A DNA stretch of 34,589 bases from an uncultured Eubacteriales bacterium (GCA_949741605.1 CATJNB010000102.1:1-34589); one strand, 5' to 3'. Shown: positions 6,039-15,853, numbered from the stretch's first letter. The notes: a model not told the origin generated them from the letters alone. Made by a program: numbers and translations.

Positions 6039-8156
6039 ATGGAAAAAGCAAAATTCCCCTATATCAACCGGGAGCTTAGTTGGATTGATTTTAATGCCCG
6101 CGTACTCGAGGAGGCTTATGAAAAAGAAAACCCCTTAATGGAACGCTTCCGTTTTCTCGGGATCAGCGCCTCAAACCTCGACGAATTTTTTATGGTACGG
6201 GTCGCCGGGGTACGCGCCCAGGTCCATTCCAAATACCACCATCCTGACGCTTCCGGTATGACCCCCTCCCAGCTGTTCCCGATCCTCAAGGACAAAATCC
6301 ATGATTTTATGAACCGCCAATATACCTGTCTGTACCGTTCCATTTTACCTGCCCTGCAAAAGGAAAACATCGCTTTCCTGACACCAAACGAGATGTCCCG
6401 CGAACAAAAGCGTTTTATTAAACAGTATTTTAATGAAGTGCTGTTTCCGGTCCTCACCCCGTTAGCCGTGGATACCAGCCGCCCATTCCCGCTGCTGGCA
6501 AACAAAAGCCTGAATATCGCGGTACGGCTTGGGGACGAAAAAGGCGAATCGTGCTTTGCTGTGGTACAGGTCCCATCGATTTTATCACGCTTTTTGGAAT
6601 TGCCTGCTCCTGTGGAGGGCGGGAAAGCGTTCGTGCTGCTCGAGGATATTATCATCGACCAGATCGCGCAGCTCTTTGAACTGCATGAAATTAAAGCCTG
6701 CACCCTGTTCCGCCTGACCCGCAACTCGGATATTGACATTGATGAAGAAGCCGAGGATCTTCTGGTGGAAATGGTAAAGTCCATTAAAAAGCGCAAACGC
6801 GGGCGTCCGGTACGGGTAGAAATCTTGCAGAAAAGCGACCGGGAAACCCGCAATTTTTTAAGCGACATGCTCAAAATCAAAGAGGATGAAATTTATGAAG
6901 TCCCCGGCCCAATTGACCTGACGCTGTTCTCCAAATTTGCCAATCTCCCCGATTTCTCGCACCTATGCTTTCAGCCGATTGTACCGGTCTACCCGCCTGC
7001 TGATTTCGTCAGCTACCCCAGCCCTTTTGATGCCATCCGCGCCAAAGACCGTCTGCTGCATCACCCCTACGAAAGCTTTAAATGTGTGGTCGATTTTGTG
7101 CGCGCCGCCGCCGACGATCCCGATGTGCTTGCCATCAAGCAGACCCTCTACCGGGTCAGCGGCAATTCTCCCATTGTCGCTGCGCTGATTAAAGCTGCGG
7201 AAAACGGCAAACAGGTTACTGTACTGGTAGAACTCAAAGCGCGTTTTGACGAGGAAAACAACATCATCTGGGCCAAAAAACTCGAGCAGGCTGGCTGCCA
7301 TGTCATCTATGGGCTGACGGGCCTGAAAACCCACTGTAAAATTTTACTCGTCGTGCGCCGCGAGGAAGATGGCATCCGGCGTTATGTCCATATGGGTACG
7401 GGCAACTATAACGACTCCACAGCCAAAATTTATACGGACGTCAGTATGTTTACCTGTAAAGAACCCTACGGTATGGACGCATCCTCCCTGTTTAACGTCC
7501 TGACCGGATATTCGCGCCCGCCGGAATATTATAAATTCGTGGTTGCCCCGCATGGGATGCGCCACTTCTTTACCCACATGATCAAGCAGGAAATCCAGAA
7601 CGCCCAGCAGGGACTGCCTTGTGGGATTGTGGTCAAGGTCAACTCCCTTGTGGACCCTAAATTGATTGCCCTGCTTTATAAAGCGTCACAGGCGGGGGTG
7701 CCCATCCAGCTGATTATCCGGGGGATCTGCTGCCTGACGCCGGGAATCCCGGGGGTGAGCGACAAGATCACTGTACACAGTATTGTTGGCCAGCTGCTGG
7801 AACACAGCCGGATCTTCCGGTTTGAAAATGCCGGCAACCCCAAGGTTTACATGGGCAGCGCCGACTGGATGCCCCGCAACCTGGACCGCCGCGTCGAACT
7901 GGTATTCCCAATTGAGGAGCCAGACCTCAAGCAGCGCGCTTTCGAAATGCTTGACCTGATGCTGCGCGATACAGTCAATACCCGTGTCCTGCAAGAGGAC
8001 ACCACCTATGTGCCAATCAGCAAACGCGGAAAAACAGCGGTCGATGTGCATGAGGCGTTTGCTAAAATGGCGCAGCAGGAAGCGGACCGCCTCACAGATG
8101 AGGATTGGAGTACCGGATTCCATCCGCGCCAGAAGCCTGATCTTGATATTTCATAA
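6039..8156 (+). CDS. ppk: Polyphosphate kinase 1
   Basis: Reversibly transfers the gamma-phosphate of ATP to inorganic polyphosphate. The start chosen is ATG 6039, 9 bases after GAAAGGA; the ORF-track GTG at 6021 precedes that ribosome-binding site. The 705-residue product has the PPK1 layout: an N-terminal domain opening with NRELSWIDFNARVLEEA, a head domain, and two phospholipase-D-like catalytic domains. The segment GLTGLKTHCKI carries the histidine that becomes phosphorylated in PPK1 enzymes. LEHSRIFRFEN contains the second conserved histidine, and GTGNYND and SADWMPRN are typical family blocks. It lies between the Ppx-like gene and phosphofructokinase on one transcript. The enzyme appears intact and of normal length. 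Confidence 0.97.
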   Translation: MEKAKFPYINRELSWIDFNARVLEEAYEKENPLMERFRFLGISASNLDEFFMVRVAGVRAQVHSKYHHPDASGMTPSQLFPILKDKIHDFMNRQYTCLYRSILPALQKENIAFLTPNEMSREQKRFIKQYFNEVLFPVLTPLAVDTSRPFPLLANKSLNIAVRLGDEKGESCFAVVQVPSILSRFLELPAPVEGGKAFVLLEDIIIDQIAQLFELHEIKACTLFRLTRNSDIDIDEEAEDLLVEMVKSIKKRKRGRPVRVEILQKSDRETRNFLSDMLKIKEDEIYEVPGPIDLTLFSKFANLPDFSHLCFQPIVPVYPPADFVSYPSPFDAIRAKDRLLHHPYESFKCVVDFVRAAADDPDVLAIKQTLYRVSGNSPIVAALIKAAENGKQVTVLVELKARFDEENNIIWAKKLEQAGCHVIYGLTGLKTHCKILLVVRREEDGIRRYVHMGTGNYNDSTAKIYTDVSMFTCKEPYGMDASSLFNVLTGYSRPPEYYKFVVAPHGMRHFFTHMIKQEIQNAQQGLPCGIVVKVNSLVDPKLIALLYKASQAGVPIQLIIRGICCLTPGIPGVSDKITVHSIVGQLLEHSRIFRFENAGNPKVYMGSADWMPRNLDRRVELVFPIEEPDLKQRAFEMLDLMLRDTVNTRVLQEDTTYVPISKRGKTAVDVHEAFAKMAQQEADRLTDEDWSTGFHPRQKPDLDIS

Positions 8157-8183
8157 TGTACTATCTTTTAGGAGGTTTTTCCC

Positions 8184-9299
8184 ATGAAACGAATCGGTAT
8201 CCTGACAAGCGGAGGGGACTGCCAAGGACTCAATGCAGCCATCCGTGGTGTTGGCAAAGCCCTGTACGGCCATTTTGGCGATAATGTTGAAATTTACGGC
8301 ATCCGGGATGGCTACCGCGGGTTGATCCAGTGTGACTACTTTCCCATGTCGCCCCACGACTTTGCCGGTATCCTCACCTTAGGCGGTACGATCCTTGGCA
8401 CATCCCGCCAGCCGTTCAAGCAAATGCGTGTGATTGGCAGTGACAATGTGGACAAAGTGGCGGCTATGAAAGCAACCTACAAAAAAATGCGTCTGGACTG
8501 CCTTGTTATCCTCGGCGGGAACGGCACCCATAAAACCGCCAATCTCCTGCGGGAAGAAGGGCTCAATGTGGTAACGCTGCCCAAGACCATTGACAATGAC
8601 TTGTGGGGCACAGACATGACGTTTGGGTTCCAAAGTGCGCTGGAAATCGCCACCAATGTCCTCGACTGCATCCATACCACTGCCGACTCGCACAGCCGTA
8701 TTTTTATCGTGGAGGTCATGGGGCACAAAGTTGGCTGGCTGCCCCTGTATGCGGGCCTCGCCGGCGGTGCAGACGTCATCCTCATCCCGGAAATCCCTTA
8801 TCAGATTGATGCGCTGGTGGAAAATATCCGTGTGCGCGACTACCTGAAAAAACGCTTCTGCATCCTCGCGGTTGCCGAAGGCGCCATCTCGCAGGAGGAG
8901 GCGAAAATGTCCAAAAAACAGTTCCGGGAGAGCCGTTCGCATATGCATTTCCCTTCTATTTCCTACCGCATCGCCAAGGAGATCGGCGAACGCACTGGAC
9001 GGGAAATCCGTGTCACGGTCCCCGGCCATTTCCAGCGCGGAGGCGCGCCCTGCCCAGCTGACCGTGTGTTAGCCAGCCGCTTTGGCACCGCTGCTGCCCA
9101 GCTCATCCGCGATGGTAACTTCGGCAATATGGTCGCTTTACGCAATGACCAGATTGTCCCCGTTCCGCTGGAGGACGTTGCTGGCAAACTCAAAACCGTC
9201 CCTGCGGACCTCGATGTGATCCAGTCTGCCCGCGACCTTGGCATCCATTTTGGCGACACGAACGATACCTTGCCCCGTTCCAAAAAATCGAAATCCTAA
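8184..9299 (+). CDS. pfkA: 6-phosphofructokinase (group III type)
   Basis: Phosphorylates fructose 6-phosphate to the 1,6-bisphosphate in glycolysis. The ribosome-binding site TAGGAGG precedes ATG 8184, 27 bases after ppk. The 371-residue protein has LTSGGDCQGLNAAIR at the phosphoryl-donor loop, GGNGTH at 111-116, PKTIDND at 133-139 with the catalytic aspartates, MGHKVGW at 179-185, and GHFQRGG near the end. By family rules, Gly at the GGDG position points to ATP use, while Lys in PKTIDND is usual in PPi-type and mixed group III enzymes. Combined, the pattern resembles group III ATP-dependent enzymes. Asn113 replaces the usual Asp/Glu that helps bind magnesium. Donor choice (ATP, PPi or even polyphosphate) cannot be settled from sequence. 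It is the last gene of the operon. Confidence 0.93.
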   Translation: MKRIGILTSGGDCQGLNAAIRGVGKALYGHFGDNVEIYGIRDGYRGLIQCDYFPMSPHDFAGILTLGGTILGTSRQPFKQMRVIGSDNVDKVAAMKATYKKMRLDCLVILGGNGTHKTANLLREEGLNVVTLPKTIDNDLWGTDMTFGFQSALEIATNVLDCIHTTADSHSRIFIVEVMGHKVGWLPLYAGLAGGADVILIPEIPYQIDALVENIRVRDYLKKRFCILAVAEGAISQEEAKMSKKQFRESRSHMHFPSISYRIAKEIGERTGREIRVTVPGHFQRGGAPCPADRVLASRFGTAAAQLIRDGNFGNMVALRNDQIVPVPLEDVAGKLKTVPADLDVIQSARDLGIHFGDTNDTLPRSKKSKS

Positions 9300-9301
9300 G
9301 C

Positions 9302-9346
9302 AAAAAGCAGGAAATCCATACAAAAGATTTCCTGCTTTTTATTTTT
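9302..9346. terminator. Bidirectional terminator between pfkA and the comEA-like gene
   Basis: A perfect 15-bp stem AAAAAGCAGGAAATC / GATTTCCTGCTTTTT with a 9-base loop carries T runs on both strands. It closes the plus-strand ppx-ppk-pfk operon and the minus-strand lspA-rluD-comEA unit; the comEA stop lies inside its right edge. Confidence 0.92.
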
Positions 9347-9713
9347 CGGTATCTGTACGGCTAAGCGTAATCTGATGCCGGAATTTTTCAAAAGTTTTGT
9401 CCCCGATTCCGGTCACGTTTTTCAAATCCTCCAGACGTTCAAAACTGCCGTTTGCCTGCCGGTATTCTACAATGCGTTTTGCAAGAACTGGTCCAATCCC
9501 CTGCAATTCCTGAAGCTCCTCCTCAGACGCTTGATTGATATTCACAAGCCCCATCGTATCGGTCTGGCCAATGCCAGAGCCTCCGTCAGTGAGTATCACA
9601 ATCGGGCTTGGCTCCTGCACAAACAAAAACGGGTACGCAACGACCACAGCCCCCAGCAGACAGGCGATCCCAATGAGGATATACAGCAGATCGTTTTGCT
9701 CTTTCTCCCGCAT
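9339..9713 (-). CDS. ComEA-like membrane-anchored helix-hairpin-helix protein
   Basis: A 124-residue protein with a short cytoplasmic N-terminus, one membrane helix (about 9-31, LLYILIGIACLLGAVVVAYP), a linker, and a C-terminal tandem helix-hairpin-helix module (about 55-115: VNINQASEEELQELQGIGP and LKNVTGIGDKTFEKF). This is the ComEA layout, a DNA receptor for transformation held outside the membrane. It lacks the usual SLBB/linker region of larger ComEA proteins. No comEC or comEB is adjacent, so a role in DNA uptake is inferred from the domain only. It follows rluD by 12 bases, with GGAG 8 bases before the ATG. Confidence 0.82.
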   Translation of the reverse strand: MREKEQNDLLYILIGIACLLGAVVVAYPFLFVQEPSPIVILTDGGSGIGQTDTMGLVNINQASEEELQELQGIGPVLAKRIVEYRQANGSFERLEDLKNVTGIGDKTFEKFRHQITLSRTDTEK

Positions 9714-9725
9714 ACCATTGTCTCC

Positions 9726-10667
9726 TTACAGCAAATGCCCTAAAAAATCGGTAAAATACCGGGGAAGCTCACTGGTAATTTCGAGATACCTCCCCCCCGA
9801 CGGATGCAAAAAACCCAACACCTTTGCATGCAGGCATTGCCCCTGAAGCGACGTGATGACCTTTTTCACACCATAAACAGGGTCACCCGCCACAGGATGC
9901 CCCAGATAGGCCATATGTACCCGGATCTGATGGGTACGCCCGGTTTCCAGACGCAGCTGTACGTGGGTAAACCCCCGGTAACGCGCCAAAACCTGATAAT
10001 GCGTTACAGCCGGGCGTGAATGCTGTACAGTGACGGCCATTTTCTTGCGGTCCGACGGATGGCGGCCAATGGGTGCGTCAATGCTCCCGTGATCTTCTTT
10101 GAGGTTTCCATACACCACAGCCTCATAAATCCGGGTAAACGAATGATCCTGAATTTGTGCCGCGAGCGACTGGTGTGCGCGGTCATTTTTCGCTACCATC
10201 AAAAGGCCGCTGGTATCTTTATCAATGCGGTGGACAATCCCCGGGCGCACCACGCCGTTGATCCCGGAAAGCGTATCCCCGCAATGGTACAAAAGGGCAT
10301 TGACCAGCGTACCGCCCGGATGCCCCGGCGCCGGATGCACCACCATGCCTTTTGGCTTATTGACCACCAGAACATCTTCGTCCTCATACCGGATATCTAA
10401 GGGAATCTGTTCGGGTTCCACCGCCAAAGCGACTGGCTGCGGCACCTGAATCTCAATTTCGTCACCCGCGCAAAGCTTGGTACTTTTTGCAAGAGCTTTC
10501 CCCTGTTTGGTCACAAACCCGCACTCGATCCACTTCTGTGCTGCCGAACGGGTCGTTTCCGGCACCGCCGCGCTCACAACCCTATCCAACCGTTCCCCAG
10601 CCTGCTCCTCACTCACCTGTACTACCACGGTCTCCCGCTCGTCTGGTTCCAAAAAGCCTGCTGTCAT
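9726..10667 (-). CDS. rluD: RluD-type 23S rRNA pseudouridine synthase
   Basis: A 313-residue RluA/RluD-family enzyme that isomerises uridines in RNA, most likely in helix 69 of 23S rRNA. The N-terminal S4 domain (ERLDRVVSAA, about residues 20-75) binds RNA. The catalytic domain holds PGIVHRIDKDTSGLLMVAKND, with the active-site Asp in RIDKDTSG, and TGRTHQIRVHM, the second family signature. Its ATG overlaps the lspA stop (ATGA), and AGGAGG lies 7 bases upstream inside lspA, so the two are translationally coupled. The lspA-rluD order is widespread in Gram-positive bacteria. Confidence 0.94.
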   Translation of the reverse strand: MTAGFLEPDERETVVVQVSEEQAGERLDRVVSAAVPETTRSAAQKWIECGFVTKQGKALAKSTKLCAGDEIEIQVPQPVALAVEPEQIPLDIRYEDEDVLVVNKPKGMVVHPAPGHPGGTLVNALLYHCGDTLSGINGVVRPGIVHRIDKDTSGLLMVAKNDRAHQSLAAQIQDHSFTRIYEAVVYGNLKEDHGSIDAPIGRHPSDRKKMAVTVQHSRPAVTHYQVLARYRGFTHVQLRLETGRTHQIRVHMAYLGHPVAGDPVYGVKKVITSLQGQCLHAKVLGFLHPSGGRYLEITSELPRYFTDFLGHLL

Positions 10668-11170
10668 TTTGTTTCCTCCTGCTTTTCCTCTGGTTTGGTT
10701 CCTTTTTTCCGGGTTTTATTGGAGAAAAAAATCACGTAAACCACCATGCTGATGGTCCCAAGAGTGACTAAAATATCCGCAAAGTTAAAGACCGGCGGGA
10801 AAAATGACACATGGATATAATCCGTTACAAAATGCCCTTCATTCACAATCCGGTCGATCAGGTTGCCCACGCCCCCTGCTACGATCAGGATGGATGCTGT
10901 GTAGGACATCCAATTGTGTTTTTTATACACAAACAGCCCTGCAATCAGCACCGCACAAACCACAGACGTCGCAATCAGGAAAAACCATGTTTTCCCTGCC
11001 ATCATCCCAAAGGCTGCCCCAAAATTCTGTACATACCGAAAATCCAGCAGCCCCGGGATGACGGTCACGACCCCCGCCCCGGGCAATACGTTTGTCACCA
11101 GCACTTTAATCAGTTGATCCGCTGCCACCAGCGCCCCCATCACCAAGAGCGAAACCACTCCCATTACCAT
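10664..11170 (-). CDS. lspA: Lipoprotein signal peptidase (signal peptidase II)
   Basis: A membrane aspartyl protease that cleaves signal peptides from lipid-modified prolipoproteins. The 168-residue product has four predicted membrane helices. Conserved blocks are DQLIK near the start, NFGAAFGM, GNLIDRI with one catalytic Asp, and FNFADI with the second. The chosen start (MVMG) has GGAGG 10 bases upstream. It lies just after the ileS terminator, so it probably has its own weak promoter or depends on read-through; only 78 bases separate it from ileS. Likely local clients include the two lipoproteins encoded at 2584-4021. Confidence 0.95.
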   Translation of the reverse strand: MVMGVVSLLVMGALVAADQLIKVLVTNVLPGAGVVTVIPGLLDFRYVQNFGAAFGMMAGKTWFFLIATSVVCAVLIAGLFVYKKHNWMSYTASILIVAGGVGNLIDRIVNEGHFVTDYIHVSFFPPVFNFADILVTLGTISMVVYVIFFSNKTRKKGTKPEEKQEETK

Positions 11171-11206
11171 ATCCGACCTACCTCCAAAGTTTCATATCCA
11201 ACGATC

Positions 11207-11246
11207 AAAAAAAGGCGCAGCTAACAAAGCCCGCCTTTTTGTTTTC
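11207..11246 (-). terminator. Terminator of ileS
   Basis: On the minus strand AAAAAGGCG pairs with CGCCTTTTT across a 14-base loop and is followed by TTTTTTT. It lies 3 bases after the ileS stop, separating the division/ileS transcript from lspA. Confidence 0.8.
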
Positions 11247-11248
11247 TT

Positions 11249-14044
11249 TTAGTCCAAATTGGCCGCGCAATGGGCGCACACATCGGGATACCGGGAGTCC
11301 TGCCCAACGGTACTGCTGTACGTCCAGCAGCGCGCGCATTTTTCCCCTTCCGCACGTCCTACGGTGACCGAAACCTCCGGCATATCTTCGCTGGAAAATT
11401 CCCCTTTGCCGCCGCGGGTCACTTCAACCTGCGACACAATCATGACAGTTGCCAGCTCATTCTGCACAGATTCCACAAAATCATAGGCTTCGCCGTCGCA
11501 GAAAATCTGTACTTTCGCATCCAGAGACGCACCAATCACTTTCTGGTTGCGCGCAATCTCCAAAGCCTTTTTCACGACATCGCGCAAGGCATGGATGCGG
11601 TCCCAGCGGGCAGTAAATGCCTCATCCGCATCTACGCCAGTCAGAGACGGCATCTCGTTAAAAAGTACACAACGGGCATCTGCGGATGTATCATGTTTCA
11701 TGGTACGCCAGATTTCATCCGACGTATAGGCCAAAATCGGCGCAATCAGACGGGTCATATGATCCAGAATCAGGTACATGGCGGTCTGGGCTGCCCTACG
11801 CTGTTTGCTGTCCTCGCGTTCTACATACAGACGGTCTTTAATGACATCCAAATAGAAATTCGATAAATCCACCACACAGAAATTGTGAATAGCATGGTAC
11901 ACCTGATGGAACTCAAACGTATCATATCCACGGCGCACCTTGGTGTTCAGTTCGTCGAGCTTATGCAGCGCCCAGCGGTCAATCGGGAGAAGCTCTGCAA
12001 ACGGCAAAGAATCCGTATCCGGGTCAAAGCCATGCAGGTTCCCTAAAAGGAAACGGGCAGTATTGCGGATTTTCCGGTAAGCATCCGAAAGCTGCTTCAA
12101 AATCTCCTTGGACATGCGGATATCGGCATGGTAATCCGACGATGCAACCCACAAGCGCAGAATATCCGCGCCATTTTGCTCAACAATCTCCTGCGGCAAA
12201 ATGCCATTGCCCAGCGATTTTGACATTTTCCGGCCTTCGCCATCCACAACCCATCCATGCGTCACAACGGCCTTATAAGGCGCCTTGCCCCGGCACGCTA
12301 CGGATGTCAGAAGGGAGGACTGGAACCATCCGCGGTACTGATCCGCACCCTCCAGGTACAGGTCAGCCGGCCAGTGCAGCTCGTCCCGATGTTCGCACAC
12401 CGCTGCATGGCTAACGCCGGAATCAAACCAGACATCCATGATATCATGCTCTTTATTAAAATGGGTCCCCCCGCATTTCTCACAATGGATCCCGTCAGGC
12501 AGAATATCGTCCGCCGAACGCTCATACCACAAATCCGAGCCTTCCTTGCGGAACAACTCCGCTACTGCCAGCATAGCAGGTTTGGAAATCAAGGGTTCGC
12601 CGCAGTCCTTGCAATAGAAAATCGGGATCGGCACACCCCAACGGCGTTGCCGGGAAATACACCAGTCTTTTCGGTCAAGCACCATGGAGGTGATACGGTC
12701 TTTGCCCCATCCCGGGATCCATTCTACCGTATGGATCGCATCGACGGCTTCCTGTTTGAAGTCTTCCACCGAACAGAACCATTGCTCGGTTGCGCGGAAT
12801 AAAATCGGGTTTTTACAGCGCCAGCAGTGCGGATACTGGTGGATAATTTTCTCCATCGCAAACAGCATCCCCGTCTCCTCGAGATGCTTTGCAATGGCTT
12901 TGCTTGCCTCATTGGTGGTCAGGCCCGCAAACTGCCCGGCATCGGCAGTCATTTTCCCGTGGTTATCCACCGGCACCAGAATCGGCAATTCGGGATACGA
13001 TCCATGGCACACCTCGTAGTCCTCGACACCATGTCCGGGCGCAGTATGCACACAACCAGTACCGCTTTCCAGCGTCACGTGGTCACCCACAATCACCAAG
13101 GAATCCCGGTCAAGGAAAGGGTGTCTTGCCACCATGCGCTCCAGCTGCTCTCCTGTGAGCGTACCCAGAACCCGGTACCCGGTTTTGCCCGCAGCTTCCA
13201 TCGCCTTCTCGTACAGAGCCTGTGCCATCACATAATATTCCCCTTCGCATTCGATCAGCGAATAGGTAAATTCCGGCCCCACACAAATCGCGACATTGCC
13301 CGGCAAAGTCCAGGTGGTGGTGGTCCAAATAACAAAATAGGTTTTGGCAAGGTCTGCGCCCAAAGCGGACAGCAGGCCCTTGTCCTCCTTAACCGGGAAT
13401 TTCACATAGATCGAATAGCAGGGGTCTTCCGCATATTCGATTTCAGCTTCGGCCAATGCCGTCTCACAGTCGGCACACCAATACACCGGCTTGAGACCCT
13501 TATAAATATATCCTTTGGTTGCCATCTCAGCAAAAATTTCGATCTGGGTAGCCTCAAATTCTTTATTCAGGGTGATGTACGGATGATCCCAGTCACCGAT
13601 GCCGCCCAGCCGCCGGAACTGCTTGCGCTGGTCCTCGAGATAGCCAAGGGCAAATTCCCGGCAAATTTCACGCAGTCTGACATCAGAAATGGTCGTCGAA
13701 TTGCCAACCCCAGCTTTTTTCCGGGCTTTGAGTTCCGTCGGAAGGCCATGGGTATCCCATCCGGGCACATACGGCGCCTGAAATCCCGCCATATTTTTAT
13801 ACCGTACAATAAAATCCTTGAGCGTTTTATTCAAAGCTGTACCAAGGTGGACATCGCCATTGGCATACGGCGGACCATCATGAAGCACATACAAAGGTTT
13901 ACCCTTGTTTTTTTCCATGAGAGTTTCATAAATGTGGGCTTCTTCCCACTCCTTTAACAGGTCTGGCTCCCGTTTTGGCAGGCTGGCCTGCATAGGGAAA
14001 TCCGTTTTCGGGAGGTTGAGGGTCTTTTTATAATCTTGCGGCAT
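11249..14044 (-). CDS. ileS: Isoleucyl-tRNA synthetase
   Basis: Charges tRNA-Ile with isoleucine. The 931-residue protein is the bacterial form. The HIGH-class motif is in [28 protein letters not shown] follows, the CP1 editing domain lies at about 190-390, [10 protein letters not shown] forms the ATP loop, and a C-terminal zinc finger is CARCW...CAHC. It starts 23 bases after divIVA and is followed by a strong terminator, so it is the last gene of the division cluster. There is no room for a T-box leader before it, although many Firmicutes ileS genes have one. Expression therefore follows the upstream division genes or an internal promoter. Confidence 0.97.
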   Translation of the reverse strand: MPQDYKKTLNLPKTDFPMQASLPKREPDLLKEWEEAHIYETLMEKNKGKPLYVLHDGPPYANGDVHLGTALNKTLKDFIVRYKNMAGFQAPYVPGWDTHGLPTELKARKKAGVGNSTTISDVRLREICREFALGYLEDQRKQFRRLGGIGDWDHPYITLNKEFEATQIEIFAEMATKGYIYKGLKPVYWCADCETALAEAEIEYAEDPCYSIYVKFPVKEDKGLLSALGADLAKTYFVIWTTTTWTLPGNVAICVGPEFTYSLIECEGEYYVMAQALYEKAMEAAGKTGYRVLGTLTGEQLERMVARHPFLDRDSLVIVGDHVTLESGTGCVHTAPGHGVEDYEVCHGSYPELPILVPVDNHGKMTADAGQFAGLTTNEASKAIAKHLEETGMLFAMEKIIHQYPHCWRCKNPILFRATEQWFCSVEDFKQEAVDAIHTVEWIPGWGKDRITSMVLDRKDWCISRQRRWGVPIPIFYCKDCGEPLISKPAMLAVAELFRKEGSDLWYERSADDILPDGIHCEKCGGTHFNKEHDIMDVWFDSGVSHAAVCEHRDELHWPADLYLEGADQYRGWFQSSLLTSVACRGKAPYKAVVTHGWVVDGEGRKMSKSLGNGILPQEIVEQNGADILRLWVASSDYHADIRMSKEILKQLSDAYRKIRNTARFLLGNLHGFDPDTDSLPFAELLPIDRWALHKLDELNTKVRRGYDTFEFHQVYHAIHNFCVVDLSNFYLDVIKDRLYVEREDSKQRRAAQTAMYLILDHMTRLIAPILAYTSDEIWRTMKHDTSADARCVLFNEMPSLTGVDADEAFTARWDRIHALRDVVKKALEIARNQKVIGASLDAKVQIFCDGEAYDFVESVQNELATVMIVSQVEVTRGGKGEFSSEDMPEVSVTVGRAEGEKCARCWTYSSTVGQDSRYPDVCAHCAANLD

Positions 14045-14067
14045 GGGTAGTTGCTCGCTCCTTCCAG

Positions 14068-15033
14068 TTATTTTCGGTTCCGCCGGAAAATCCCTACTGG
14101 GGATTCCGCTTCGGAATTAATATCATAATCATCGCCGAACTTCAGGACATTGTACCGCAGATCCGCCGGCAAGACTGGGTCTGTGGGTTCCTCTTTCGGT
14201 TCAGGCTCATTGTCATTTAATGTGAAGCTTTGGGTATCCGCCTCATCCACATCTGGCACCTTTACCACAGCGGGCAATTCTTCCGTTTTCACTGGCTCCA
14301 ACGCTTCCCTTGGCCCCGGCTGGATGGGTCCTGCATCGGCAGGCGGCATGGCAGCGACAACCGGGGCCGGGGACGCTTCTGGCGGGACGGTTTCCATCGC
14401 AGGCACCGCAACCGGCGGTGCAGCGTCAGGCATTGTAGCAGGAGGCATCGGCGGGGGAGTGAACACCTGCGTATCTTCCTGCTGCACAGGATCCGGAGCC
14501 TCGGCCGGGATCACAACCGGCGGGTTTGCGACCACCCCGGATTTTTTACATGGCAGTGCATTAATCAGCGTCAGATGCTCTTTATACATATCAAGCAGTT
14601 TGGAACGGAAATCCGTAACCGCCTGACGGATCTGGTCGAGTTCGGTTTTCTGTTCTAAAATTTCCGCCTCAGCCGACGACACAATCCGTTCGGCCTTGAG
14701 ATTGGCGTCTTTTAAGATGATCTCTGCTTTATGGCGGGCTTCGCGGATCGAAGCCTCGCTGAGTTTCTGGGCGCTGATGAGGGCATTTTTAATTTCATCG
14801 GCATCCGTCTGGTACTTATCGACATTCGCCTTCAAGGTTTCGTTCTCCTCCCGAAGACGCTCATTTTCGGCAGTAAGGGCATCGTTTGTTTCCTTCTGTG
14901 CGATATTTTTCTGGATCAGAAGATCATAGGAATCTTTCACCTCGTCGATAAAATCATCCACATCTTCGGAACGGTATCCGGAAAAGTTCGACTTCCGGAA
15001 ACTGACATTAATAATATCATTGAGTGTAAGCAT
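14068..15033 (-). CDS. divIVA: DivIVA-family pole/septum protein with Pro-rich C-terminal extension
   Basis: A cytoplasmic coiled-coil protein that recognises curved membrane at septa and poles. I choose ATG 15033, 8 bases after AGGAGGG; the ORF-track start is a TTG only 2 bases from it. The 321-residue product has the DivIVA N-terminal lipid-binding domain ([28 protein letters not shown]), then coiled coil to about residue 150 with heptad-rich [10 protein letters not shown] long Pro/Ala/Val-rich region (about 165-275, with repeated PPxAxP and MPPA) and an acidic tail follow. Typical Bacillus DivIVA is about 165 residues, so nearly half of this protein is extra and probably unstructured. It lies in the conserved order sepF-ylmH-divIVA-ileS. 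Confidence 0.93.
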   Translation of the reverse strand: MLTLNDIINVSFRKSNFSGYRSEDVDDFIDEVKDSYDLLIQKNIAQKETNDALTAENERLREENETLKANVDKYQTDADEIKNALISAQKLSEASIREARHKAEIILKDANLKAERIVSSAEAEILEQKTELDQIRQAVTDFRSKLLDMYKEHLTLINALPCKKSGVVANPPVVIPAEAPDPVQQEDTQVFTPPPMPPATMPDAAPPVAVPAMETVPPEASPAPVVAAMPPADAGPIQPGPREALEPVKTEELPAVVKVPDVDEADTQSFTLNDNEPEPKEEPTDPVLPADLRYNVLKFGDDYDINSEAESPVGIFRRNRK

Positions 15034-15064
15034 CACCAAAGCCCTCCTAGTGTCGGTTTAACGG

Positions 15065-15853
15065 TTAAATATATTTTTTGATCACAAGATGGAACCTGCC
15101 TTTTTTGGTAGCCGTGCCAACCGAATCCAACAAAAAACGCCCTTTGCCGCGAATAGAAAGCTTGTCTGTGCTCTGAACCATCTGCGACGGTACTGTGACC
15201 GTCTGATGATTGAGCATCACCAAGCCTTCCCGAATCATGGCCGCTGTTTTTTCCCGGCTCAAATGGGTACATACTGCCGCCACGCAGTCCAGACGCAGGG
15301 ACGATACAACCCCCGGGATCTCGAGCATTGGCCGGGGCGGCGGCAAGGGCATCCGAACCCCTTCTTCGGCCCTGACCCCAACGCGCCCGATTTTTTCCAC
15401 CTGCCCCAGAAGGTACCCCGCAATCTCCTCTTTCACAAACGCTACGGCTCGTCCGGGCTCTATGAGGATATCCCCAATCGCGTCGCGGCGAACGCCATGG
15501 GAAAGCAAAGCACCCAAAAAATCCCGATGGTTCAGGCAATCCTGCACACGGAACGTGAAGGTAAGCGCCCGAATCGGGAACCAGTCAGCAATTGGGTCGA
15601 GGAAATCGGGGAACACACCAAACAGGTTGCGTTCAGCATCTGGATACCCGCCCCAGAGCAGTGTGTGGGAGAGCTTTTGCGAGGCGGCAAAGGACTGTGC
15701 CATACTGGTTTCCCGCTCATCGAGAAACCCAACAAAGCCGGTCTGGTTATGCGCCAAACAGAGGCCAGCTGCATCTGCCAAACGGGCATAAAGCAGGCTG
15801 TCCCCTGTCTTTTTGGATGGTGTGTAAGGTGGTTTCACGGCGTGCTGCTGCAC
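15065..15853 (-). CDS. ylmH: YlmH-type S4-domain RNA-binding protein
   Basis: A 262-residue protein of the YlmH family, known from Gram-positive division clusters and linked to ribosome function and quality control. The body (about 20-165) has the blocks FVGFLDERE, LLWGGYPDAERNLFGVFPD and HRDFLGALLSHGVRRDAIGDIL. The C-terminal S4 domain (about 180-250, SSLRLDCVAAVCTHLSR) should bind RNA. The start is unclear: GTG 15853 overlaps its own GGGAGG, GTG 15838 lies 14 bases after it, and an in-frame TGA blocks any longer start. It lies 36 bases after sepF. Confidence 0.9.
   Translation of the reverse strand: MQQHAVKPPYTPSKKTGDSLLYARLADAAGLCLAHNQTGFVGFLDERETSMAQSFAASQKLSHTLLWGGYPDAERNLFGVFPDFLDPIADWFPIRALTFTFRVQDCLNHRDFLGALLSHGVRRDAIGDILIEPGRAVAFVKEEIAGYLLGQVEKIGRVGVRAEEGVRMPLPPPRPMLEIPGVVSSLRLDCVAAVCTHLSREKTAAMIREGLVMLNHQTVTVPSQMVQSTDKLSIRGKGRFLLDSVGTATKKGRFHLVIKKYI

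Noticed and set aside
11171-11248. T-box or other riboswitch between ileS and lspA, or before ileS
   Set aside because: The gap holds only a simple terminator; no T-box sequence or specifier-loop structure is recognisable, and 23 bases before ileS are too few.
12827-13957. 376-codon plus-strand ORF inside ileS
   Set aside because: Antisense shadow of a well-conserved synthetase; composition effect only.
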